Shown piece after piece: positions 1 through 6,937 of a stretch of DNA of 64,000 nucleotides. The translations under genes were made by a program, and so were the position numbers. Origin of the DNA: Rubellicoccus peritrichatus (lineage in GTDB: Bacteria > Verrucomicrobiota > Verrucomicrobiia > Opitutales > Cerasicoccaceae). Every line of letters begins with the position of its first letter. Within the stretch, counting starts at the first letter, position 1. The notes under the pieces were generated by a model. It ran no database searches and was not told the origin of the DNA. It worked only from the letters and a program-made list of their open reading frames with translations. The stretch is taken from assembly GCF_033100135.1 (NCBI RefSeq), contig NZ_CP136920.1, positions 806,001 to 870,000 of the forward strand, given 5' to 3'.

Positions 1-229
1 ATTTAAAATCTAAAGGATATCAAAAATAAATTCACAACATTTTGATTATCAAACATCAATAGATTTGAAACAATTTCAGCACAGATTACCGATGCCACAT
101 GACATCCAACAACTTAAGGGAAAGCAACTAGTAGCACACTTAGGCCCATTACTTTACTCATGTACATCATCAAAGAGCAACTAAACTTAAAGCAGTTAAA
201 AAGAACTACCTATTACAGGTTAACGCCCA

Positions 230-1348
230 TTAACTCTCGCTGAAATGTGGAAAATCCTCAAGCGTGAGCTTGAGGTCACGAGCAATAACCTGATGGACAA
301 GGTTTCCCTTATAGATATTCAAGCCCTTCTGGAGGATGGAATGTTGGCGCAAGGATTCACCAACGCCCAACCTTGCAATCGTCCGAACATAGTCGAAGGA
401 AACGTTCGTCAGCGCATAAGTGGCAGTACGAGCGACGACCCCAGGAATATTGCTGACGCAATAGTGAATGACACCATCGACAACATAACTCGGCTCAGCA
501 TGGCTTGTTGGATGGCAGGTTTCAATACAGCCTCCCTGATCAACAGCAATATCGATAACGACACTGCCGGGTTCCATTTGGGCAATCATTGAACGGGTCA
601 CCAGAACAGGAGCCCTTGATCCCGGAACCAATACGGTGCCAATGACGACATCGGAACTAACCACGGCTTTGAGAATATTATCCGGAGTCGACTGCAGGAC
701 AGTAATACACTCTCCGAACCTTTCAGCAAGTTCCTCCAGACGCGGGGCTGACACATCAATTGCAGTTACGTGCGCCCCCAAGCCGATTGCCACTTCGATT
801 GCATTGGTCCCGGCAGCACCACAGCCAATTACGGTCACTCGGCCCGATGGTGCACCCGAAACACCTCCCAGTAAAACACCCTTTCCTCCGTGGTCTTGTT
901 GCAAATACTGCGCCCCGACTTGTGCCGCCATTCTGCCCGCAACAACAGACATGGGCGTAAGCAAAGGAAGCAAACCGCCATCGTCCTGCATGGTTTCCAT
1001 CGCAATGTAAGTTGCGCCTGTTGCCAGCAACTGTTCCGTCAGCGCTTTATCCGCTGCCAAATGGAGAAAACCGAAAATGGTATGGTGGGGTTGATGAAGA
1101 GCAATTTCATCCTCCTGCGGTTCTTTTACTTTTAAAATCAGTTCTGCTCCATCGAAAACTCCTTGGGGACTATCAACAATCACCGCGCCAGCCGCTTCGT
1201 ACTCTTGGTCAGTAATGGCGATTCCGATTCCAGCATGCGTTTCAACAATCACCTGATGGCCGTCATCAACCAACTGCCTAACCCCGTCCGGGACCAGAGC
1301 CACACGATGCTCACTCTGTTTGGTTTCCCGTGGAACACCGACCTTCAT
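230..1348 (-). CDS. ald: Alanine dehydrogenase
   Basis: The enzyme catalyses NAD-dependent reversible deamination of L-alanine to pyruvate and ammonium in the cytoplasm, linking alanine use to carbon and nitrogen metabolism. The 372-residue length is typical of the family. The N-terminus MKVGVPRETKQSEHRVAL is the AlaDH/PNT signature, with an ILKVKEP motif near residue 73 and FGFLHLA near 93 carrying the expected active-site Lys and His. The Rossmann NAD loop is VIGCGAAG near 173. The ATG at 1348 is supported by a strong Shine-Dalgarno sequence 8 nt upstream, which is rare in this window. It is transcribed alone, downstream of crtI on the same strand, with 107 nt between them. The assignment is firm. 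Confidence 0.95.
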   Translation of the reverse strand: MKVGVPRETKQSEHRVALVPDGVRQLVDDGHQVIVETHAGIGIAITDQEYEAAGAVIVDSPQGVFDGAELILKVKEPQEDEIALHQPHHTIFGFLHLAADKALTEQLLATGATYIAMETMQDDGGLLPLLTPMSVVAGRMAAQVGAQYLQQDHGGKGVLLGGVSGAPSGRVTVIGCGAAGTNAIEVAIGLGAHVTAIDVSAPRLEELAERFGECITVLQSTPDNILKAVVSSDVVIGTVLVPGSRAPVLVTRSMIAQMEPGSVVIDIAVDQGGCIETCHPTSHAEPSYVVDGVIHYCVSNIPGVVARTATYALTNVSFDYVRTIARLGVGESLRQHSILQKGLNIYKGNLVHQVIARDLKLTLEDFPHFSES

Positions 1349-1356
1349 TCAGACTG

Positions 1357-1362
1357 ACCTCC
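1357..1362 (-). promoter_or_regulatory. Strong ribosome binding site of ald
   Basis: The minus strand reads GGAGGT, 8 nt before the ATG of the alanine dehydrogenase gene. This is a near-perfect Shine-Dalgarno sequence, whereas most genes here have none that can be recognised. It fixes the ald start. Confidence 0.7.
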
Positions 1363-1455
1363 ATTTTTCGGCATCTACGGATACTACCGGCACAGCCCTT
1401 TTTTCACAAGTATTCAGTTTAAAATCACTGAATCCTGCTCGCGCAAAAAAAAGCG

Positions 1456-3000
1456 TCACTGGATAAACCGGTCAAGCACCTTGGCGGATGATATCACACC
1501 CGGCATACCAGCACCCGGATGCGTTCCCGCACCAACAAAGTAAAGGTCTTCGACATCTTCACTACGATTATGCGGGCGGAACCAGGCACTTTGTGTCAAC
1601 AAGGGTTCAAACTGGAAAGCACTGCCCTGAAAAGCATCCAGACGATCGTGGAAATCCTGCGGAGTGAAAAGCAGCTTGCTGACAATGTGCTTTCGCAAAT
1701 CAGGCAATAGGTAATCCTTTTCCAATGAAGCAAAAATGCGATCGGCATATTCTTCCTTCAACCCGGCCCAGTCCTGACCACCACCAAGATGCGGAACCGG
1801 ACTTAAAACGTAAAAGCCATCACAACCCTCTGGCGCGAGACTTGGATCGGTCGCAGTTGGCCGGTGCAAGTAGAGTGAAAAATCCTCGGCTACGATTTTC
1901 TTATCAAAAATATCAGTTAGCAGCCCTTCATATCGTGGCCCCAGAACAATGCTGTGATGCGGAACATTGTCGTATTTGCGATCCGTCCCGAAGTAAGCCA
2001 CGAAAAGACTCATGGCATACTTCATCTTCTCCAGCTTGCGGTCCGTCCACTTGCGACGGTGCTCCGGCTTAACGAGCTTACGGTAAGTGTTGGCAACATC
2101 GCCGTTAGAGATAACGACATCGGCCGGAAAAAACTCTTCTTTGGTTTTAGAAAAGTGATAGCCCGATTCACGATCCGCAGTAAGGTCTTCTTCCTGACTA
2201 CCCAGGGCCACTCGAACCCCTTTGGCCTTTCCATTTTCAACCAATATTTCTTCCGCCCTCGCACCAAGGATAAGCGTGCCGCCAATGTCCTCAAACAGTT
2301 TTACCAACCCACGGATAAGCGCACCGGTTCCACCCATGGCGAAATGCACACCCCAGGTTTTCTCCAAATAGTGAATCATAGCGTAAATGGCGGAAGACCT
2401 CAGCGGGTTACCGCCGATGAGCAACGGCTCGAATGAAAAAACCTGCTGGAGGTTCGGATCTTTGATAAACTCGCCCACGCGCGAAAAGACTGCCTTATCA
2501 GCGCGAAGCTTTATCAAATCGGGAGCAACCTTGATCATCTCCCAAATGGAATGAAAGGAATGGTCGGCCAGATCGGTAAAGGCGCGGTCAAAGATGCGGC
2601 GACTATAATCCTGAAACCTGCGGTAACCTTCGACATCGGCGGGATTGAACTTGTGGATTTCCGCTTCCAGCTTTTCCTGCTCTCCGCGGTAATCAAAAAC
2701 ACGACCGTCATTGAAATATATGCGATAAAAAGGATCACATGGGACGATATCCACATAATCCTCGAGCTTTTTGCCCGCCACCTCAGCCAGCTCGTCGAGC
2801 ACAAATGGCACAGTCACAATCGTAGGACCGGCATCATAGGTAAAGCCCTGATCTTCGTAAACATAAGCCCGGCCACCAGGCTTGTCGCGCATTTCCAGCA
2901 GGGTCACCTCGTAACCCTTGGCCTGCGTCCGAATCGCGGCAGCGAGGCCACCAAAACCGCTGCCAATCACCACTGCCCTTTTCTTTCTACTGTCTCCCAT
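1456..3000 (-). CDS. crtI: Phytoene desaturase family (CrtI) carotenoid enzyme
   Basis: This is a FAD-dependent carotenoid desaturase of the CrtI type, which introduces double bonds into phytoene to give coloured carotenoids. The 514-residue protein starts with a dinucleotide-binding motif (VVIGSGFGGLAAA, residues 10-22) followed by LLEMRDKPGGRA. It ends with the family's C-terminal FAD motif, FVGAGTHPGAGMPGV, near residue 490. No phytoene synthase or other crt gene is in the window, so the exact substrate (phytoene, or an intermediate as in CrtD/CrtN relatives) cannot be decided. It is followed by ald, and the divergent Dps-like gene begins 101 nt away. Together with the photolyase operon it suggests a pigmented, light-exposed organism. 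Confidence 0.85.
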   Translation of the reverse strand: MGDSRKKRAVVIGSGFGGLAAAIRTQAKGYEVTLLEMRDKPGGRAYVYEDQGFTYDAGPTIVTVPFVLDELAEVAGKKLEDYVDIVPCDPFYRIYFNDGRVFDYRGEQEKLEAEIHKFNPADVEGYRRFQDYSRRIFDRAFTDLADHSFHSIWEMIKVAPDLIKLRADKAVFSRVGEFIKDPNLQQVFSFEPLLIGGNPLRSSAIYAMIHYLEKTWGVHFAMGGTGALIRGLVKLFEDIGGTLILGARAEEILVENGKAKGVRVALGSQEEDLTADRESGYHFSKTKEEFFPADVVISNGDVANTYRKLVKPEHRRKWTDRKLEKMKYAMSLFVAYFGTDRKYDNVPHHSIVLGPRYEGLLTDIFDKKIVAEDFSLYLHRPTATDPSLAPEGCDGFYVLSPVPHLGGGQDWAGLKEEYADRIFASLEKDYLLPDLRKHIVSKLLFTPQDFHDRLDAFQGSAFQFEPLLTQSAWFRPHNRSEDVEDLYFVGAGTHPGAGMPGVISSAKVLDRFIQ

Positions 3001-3101
3001 CTGCCAGCAGAATTATCACTTCACCATTTTTGGCAAGCTACTCCATGCAGTTTCTGTAAATACTTGATTTTGCTGAGTTTTCGACTACCTTGCTACGCGT
3101 T

Positions 3102-3566
3102 ATGCCCAAGCGTAAAAAAAGCCGACCTGATACCAATTCCATTGCGGAAACACTTCGCCCTGTTTTAGCAGACACCTACGCCCTGATGGCTCAGACTCAT
3201 TTGTGCCATTGGAACGTTGAGGGCCCAAGCTTCTTCGCACTGCATGCCGCCTTCGAAATGCAATATACGGAGCTTTTTCAGGCTTCCGACGAAATCGCTG
3301 AGCGCATCCGTGCCCTTGGCGATTACTCGCCAGGCGGATTGGAAAGTCTCGCCAGGATCGCCAATATGACAGAGCTTCCCGAGAAGGCCACGGCTGAAAA
3401 AATGGCGGCCAGCCTGATCGAAAATCACTCCAAACTGATCAAGGACGCAGCCAAGGCTCGTGAAATCGCCAGCGAAGCCGACGACAAGGAAACCGAGGAC
3501 CTCATGATTGCCCGGATTCAGGTCCACGAAAAGACAGTCTGGATGCTTAAGAGCTTCTTGAAGTAG
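3102..3566 (+). CDS. dps: Dps-family DNA-binding/ferritin-like protein
   Basis: A 154-residue miniferritin predicted to oxidise Fe(II) with hydrogen peroxide and store the iron in a dodecamer, protecting DNA. Family ferroxidase residues are visible in HLCHWNVEGPSFFALH (about residues 31-46), the following E and D positions, and DEIAERIRALG (about 60-70). The N-terminus MPKRKKSRPD is basic, as in Dps proteins that bind DNA. I chose the ATG at 3102; a TTG 12 nt upstream would add four residues. The gene converges on the renalase-like gene with a 14-nt gap that contains an inverted repeat. Assignment to Dps is firm; DNA binding is inferred from the charged N-terminal tail. Confidence 0.9.
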   Translation: MPKRKKSRPDTNSIAETLRPVLADTYALMAQTHLCHWNVEGPSFFALHAAFEMQYTELFQASDEIAERIRALGDYSPGGLESLARIANMTELPEKATAEKMAASLIENHSKLIKDAAKAREIASEADDKETEDLMIARIQVHEKTVWMLKSFLK

Positions 3567-3589
3567 TTTAGCCTGAACTTTTACTTCAA
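3558..3589. terminator. Possible bidirectional hairpin between convergent genes
   Basis: The 8-nt arms TTGAAGTA (3558-3565) and TACTTCAA (3582-3589) are perfectly complementary. They overlap the stop codons of both the Dps-like gene and the renalase-like gene. The stem is AT-rich and there is no long T-tract, so terminator activity is only a suggestion. Confidence 0.3.
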
Positions 3590-4546
3590 CACATCTGCTG
3601 CTGCCCAACCGGACAGCACCGCACCTTCGACGCGCTGCCCGCCAAAGGCATCTCCCGCCAGAACCAGGGCCGGTGATTTGCTGACAGTATAACAGCGTTC
3701 ATTTTCAACACGAAGTGGTTTACTATACCGCCAACCGTGGACTTGGAATTCGATGACACTGGACCCGAGCCAGGGCCCTGCGGCTTCGATTAATTCCCTG
3801 GCAACTTCCTGTCGATCGCGTTCCCAGTTATCCATGCTGAAATCCGCGCGCGCATGAATGGTAACTGCCGGCAATTCCGAAACGCCCTTCATCTGATTAT
3901 CAGCAATCCAGGCTACAGGGCCCTCTTCCGGTGAAAAATTTCCAGGCGATGGAACTCGTGACGGGCCATCCAGCACAGCCATGACAGCAAAGCAACGTTC
4001 ATATTGTATCGTCTCCAGATAAGCCCTGATGTCTGCTGCCAACTCCACACCACCCTCATCCAGAATAGTTAATGTCTGCGGCACCGGCGGGGTCATCAAA
4101 ACCGCATTGGCCGTAATACACTCACCATCCTCCAGTTCTGCGATCCAACGGGGTTCATTTTCATCCTGGCGTAATGATGCAATTCGCTTGCCAAGCAGCA
4201 AGTTGAGGCCATCTGCAAGCTGTTTGGCGATTCCCGTCATAGCCGGTTTGCCACGCCAGCGAGAATGCCCGTCCACTGAACCACAATACCACTCTTCCGC
4301 TACACCTGCGCTAACCCATTGCTTGATCAACTCGGCAAAGCGCGAATTCCTCACCGTCATAAACTGCGCACCATGATCAAACGTCGCCTTGCCGATACGA
4401 CGATTCGCAAGCCTGCCGCCAACTCCACGTCCTTTATCAATAACAAGCACATCGCGTCCCTGCTTCTTTAACTCAGATGCAGCCGCCAACCCGGACAGGC
4501 CTGCACCAACAATTAGGATATCGGTTGTGTGTTCAGAAATTTTCAT
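3581..4546 (-). CDS. Renalase-like FAD-dependent oxidoreductase
   Basis: This is a flavoprotein of the renalase-like amine oxidase family. It has a clear N-terminal Rossmann motif (ILIVGAGLSGLAAASEL, residues 11-27), then VIDKGRGVGGRLANRR and FDHGAQFMT. The C-terminus ends with LAGDAFGGQRVEGAVLSGW, the usual second FAD-contact motif. The 321-residue length fits the family. The substrate is unknown; bacterial renalase-like enzymes are associated with oxidation of aberrant NAD(P)H isomers, which is family knowledge and not visible here. It is the last gene of a three-gene operon, beginning 9 nt after the photolyase stop, which suggests a job connected with flavin chemistry or photodamage. Confidence 0.8.
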   Translation of the reverse strand: MKISEHTTDILIVGAGLSGLAAASELKKQGRDVLVIDKGRGVGGRLANRRIGKATFDHGAQFMTVRNSRFAELIKQWVSAGVAEEWYCGSVDGHSRWRGKPAMTGIAKQLADGLNLLLGKRIASLRQDENEPRWIAELEDGECITANAVLMTPPVPQTLTILDEGGVELAADIRAYLETIQYERCFAVMAVLDGPSRVPSPGNFSPEEGPVAWIADNQMKGVSELPAVTIHARADFSMDNWERDRQEVARELIEAAGPWLGSSVIEFQVHGWRYSKPLRVENERCYTVSKSPALVLAGDAFGGQRVEGAVLSGWAAADVLK

Positions 4547-4555
4547 AGTTGTATT

Positions 4556-6088
4556 TCAATGCTTTAAGCCTTCAAGAAATGCTTCAGAATCCTGCACAAT
4601 CTGCTTCAGCTTTTCTTCATCCATGCGCCCAAGTGTTCGGTAAGGCATACCCATACGTGGATTCGATTGCAGTCGTTCCTTGTTCCTGATTAGAAAGTTC
4701 CAGTAAAGATAATTGAAAGGGCAAGCCTTTGGGCCAAGTTTTATCTTTGGATCAAAGGCACAGTTCTTACAATAGTCTGACATACGATTGATGTATGAGC
4801 CTGAAGCAGCGTAGGGCTTTGATCCAAGAAAGCCACCATCGGCGTGAAGCACCATACCGTGTGTATTTGGAAGCTCGACCCATTCAAATGCATCTGCATA
4901 AACAATAAGGTACCATTCTTCAACCGCACTTGGTACCACTCCGGCAAGCAATGCAAAATTCCCCGTGATCATTAACCGCTGAATATGATGCGCGTAAGCA
5001 TTACGGTGTGTTGCCTCTATTGTCTGCTGTAAGCAATTCATATCGGTCTCACCAGTCCAGTAGAAATCGGGTAACGGGCGACTTGCTTCCAAAAAATTTG
5101 ATTTGGCGTAGTCTGGCATTTTCAACCAGTAAATACCGCGGACATACTCACGCCACCCAAGGATTTGACGAACAAACCCTTCGACTGCAGCAATCGGCGC
5201 CAAGCCATTTTTATAGGCATCCAAAGCAGCTTCACAAACCTCTCGAGGCTCGAGTAAACCAATGTTGATGTAAGGCGACAGAATAGAATGAAAGATAAAA
5301 TCTTCATCGGTCTTCATCGCATCCTGATAGTCTCCAAATGAAGGCAGCAAGTTTGATACAAAATAATCAAGTGCTTCGAGCGCTTCTTCTCGAGTTACCG
5401 CCCAGGCAAAAGAATCCAAATCCCCAAAATGATCTGAATAGTGTTTCTCAACCTGTATCATAACTTCCCTTGTGACAGCATCCTGACCAAAGCCACGTCG
5501 CTCTGGAATACGAACTGACCTGGGAATCGATTTACGGTTTTCCGTATCGTAATTCCACTGACCTCCTTCTGGTTTATCACCATCCATCAACCAGGCGTTC
5601 TTACGACGCATTTCCCGATAGAAAAATTCCATGCGCAGATTTTTGCGGCCTTCTGCCCAGTTCTCAAATTCTGCATGCGATGCCAGGAAGCGATCGTCCT
5701 CAAGGATCTCCACTGGTAATCCAAAGCGCTCTGCCCAACCGCGCATCATATTCCGGACACGCCATTCACCAGGCTCAGTGACAACCACACGGGCTGCTTT
5801 ATGTCGAAGAATAGCACGCCCAAGCTCATCACCAAAGGAACCCGTATTGCCTGTGTCATCAAGTTTTATGTAATCTACGGTAATTCCTTCGCTCCTGAGT
5901 GAATCTGCAAAATGACGCATGGCGGAAAGCACTAACACAATCTTTTGCTTGTGATGTTTGACGTAGGTGGCCTCATCATGAACTTCGACCATCACGACAA
6001 CATCATGCTCGAGATCCAAACCACGCAGAGAACTAAGCGAACGGCTCAACTGGTCACCTAGAACAAAACGTAACGTCTTGGATGCCAT
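4556..6088 (-). CDS. FeS-type photolyase/cryptochrome (deoxyribodipyrimidine photolyase-related)
   Basis: A 510-residue member of the FeS-BCP group of the cryptochrome/photolyase superfamily, whose characterised members repair (6-4) photoproducts or sense blue light. The N-terminal domain begins LRFVLGDQLS. The helical FAD domain includes ILGWREYVRGIYW and THRNAYAHHIQRLMI. Four cysteines fit the family's [4Fe-4S] ligands: one in DMNCLQQ, then the C-x2-C pair in DYCKNCAFD, then the Cys in GPKACPFNYLYW. The ATG at 6088 (MASKTLRFVLGD) lies 7 nt after the SDR stop; a start 42 nt upstream would overlap that gene and adds a non-conserved tail. Repair versus sensory role cannot be told from sequence. 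Confidence 0.9.
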   Translation of the reverse strand: MASKTLRFVLGDQLSRSLSSLRGLDLEHDVVVMVEVHDEATYVKHHKQKIVLVLSAMRHFADSLRSEGITVDYIKLDDTGNTGSFGDELGRAILRHKAARVVVTEPGEWRVRNMMRGWAERFGLPVEILEDDRFLASHAEFENWAEGRKNLRMEFFYREMRRKNAWLMDGDKPEGGQWNYDTENRKSIPRSVRIPERRGFGQDAVTREVMIQVEKHYSDHFGDLDSFAWAVTREEALEALDYFVSNLLPSFGDYQDAMKTDEDFIFHSILSPYINIGLLEPREVCEAALDAYKNGLAPIAAVEGFVRQILGWREYVRGIYWLKMPDYAKSNFLEASRPLPDFYWTGETDMNCLQQTIEATHRNAYAHHIQRLMITGNFALLAGVVPSAVEEWYLIVYADAFEWVELPNTHGMVLHADGGFLGSKPYAASGSYINRMSDYCKNCAFDPKIKLGPKACPFNYLYWNFLIRNKERLQSNPRMGMPYRTLGRMDEEKLKQIVQDSEAFLEGLKH

Positions 6089-6095
6089 AATACAT

Positions 6096-6827
6096 TTACC
6101 CTTTGGTCCGCAAAGTAGAGCGACCGCCATCCACGCTGATTATCTGACCCGTTATCCAATCGCTGTTTGGTGACAACAAGAAGGTCGCCAGCTTTGCGAC
6201 CTCCTCGGCACTACCAACACGCGGCAGGGCATGAAGACCTGCTATCCCCGCAGCAATTTTTTCATTCGATAGAATGCCTGCAGCCAATGGAGTATCTGTA
6301 AGCGAAGGAGCGATTGCATTGACCCGAATCTTTGGTGCCAGCTCCGCAGCAAGTGAAAGCGTCAGCCCATTCACAGCTCCTTTGGCCATGCTGATCGAGC
6401 TGTGAAACGTAAACCCCTGAAGCGCAGCCACACTCGAAAATAAAACCACAGACGCAGGATTTGAACTTTTTTTCAAAGCAGGCAACACCGACTTCACCGC
6501 TAAAGCAGCCCCCATTGCATTCACACGGAAATCATTAAGGAAGTCTGCTTCACCCAATCGAGCTAACCCGCCCAAGTTGATTGTTCCGGCAGCATAAACA
6601 AGTCCCTGCAAAGAATCCCCAACATCACTGGCAACCTGTTTAAATAAATCACAATCAGTAACATCTCCAACCGTGTAATCGGCATCGAGCTCATCGGCCA
6701 AATCAGATAATTTATCTTCATTACGCCCAACCAGATGAAGACAATAGCCATCTTCATTCAGAAGACGTGCCGTCGCTTCACCGATACCTCCGGCAGCACC
6801 GTAGATAAGAATTTTACCAGTCATCAT
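6096..6827 (-). CDS. SDR-family protein lacking the catalytic tyrosine
   Basis: A 243-residue short-chain dehydrogenase/reductase fold protein and the first gene of the photolyase operon. The cofactor loop is YGAAGGIGEATA (about residues 9-20), with later family motifs NAIAPSLTDTPL and ITGQIISVDGG. The place of the canonical YxxxK motif reads ISMAK, so the catalytic Tyr is Ile while Lys is kept; I checked this codon by codon. Either the reaction uses another acid/base residue or the protein binds a nucleotide without classic dehydrogenase activity. AGGAAAGG just upstream gives a usable ribosome binding site for ATG 6827 or 6824. The 7-nt spacing to the photolyase gene indicates co-transcription. 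Confidence 0.8.
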   Translation of the reverse strand: MMTGKILIYGAAGGIGEATARLLNEDGYCLHLVGRNEDKLSDLADELDADYTVGDVTDCDLFKQVASDVGDSLQGLVYAAGTINLGGLARLGEADFLNDFRVNAMGAALAVKSVLPALKKSSNPASVVLFSSVAALQGFTFHSSISMAKGAVNGLTLSLAAELAPKIRVNAIAPSLTDTPLAAGILSNEKIAAGIAGLHALPRVGSAEEVAKLATFLLSPNSDWITGQIISVDGGRSTLRTKG

Positions 6828-6937
6828 AGCCTTTCCTTTGCTTTAGCAGTTGCATGCAATCAAGCATGCCCAAACTTAGACAAAAAGCAAACGAGGCACC
6901 GAAAGTTATCGGGTTATTTTAAGAAAGGAGCGGGAGT

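Noticed and set aside
1412-1433. ATTCAGT/ACTGAAT hairpin between crtI and ald
   Set aside because: The 7-bp AT-rich stem has an A-run, not a T-run, beyond it in the direction of crtI transcription, so it does not look like a terminator.
2551-3168. 205-codon frame on the plus strand overlapping crtI and dps
   Set aside because: It covers the 3000-3102 promoter gap and two real genes in other frames; no family features are seen.
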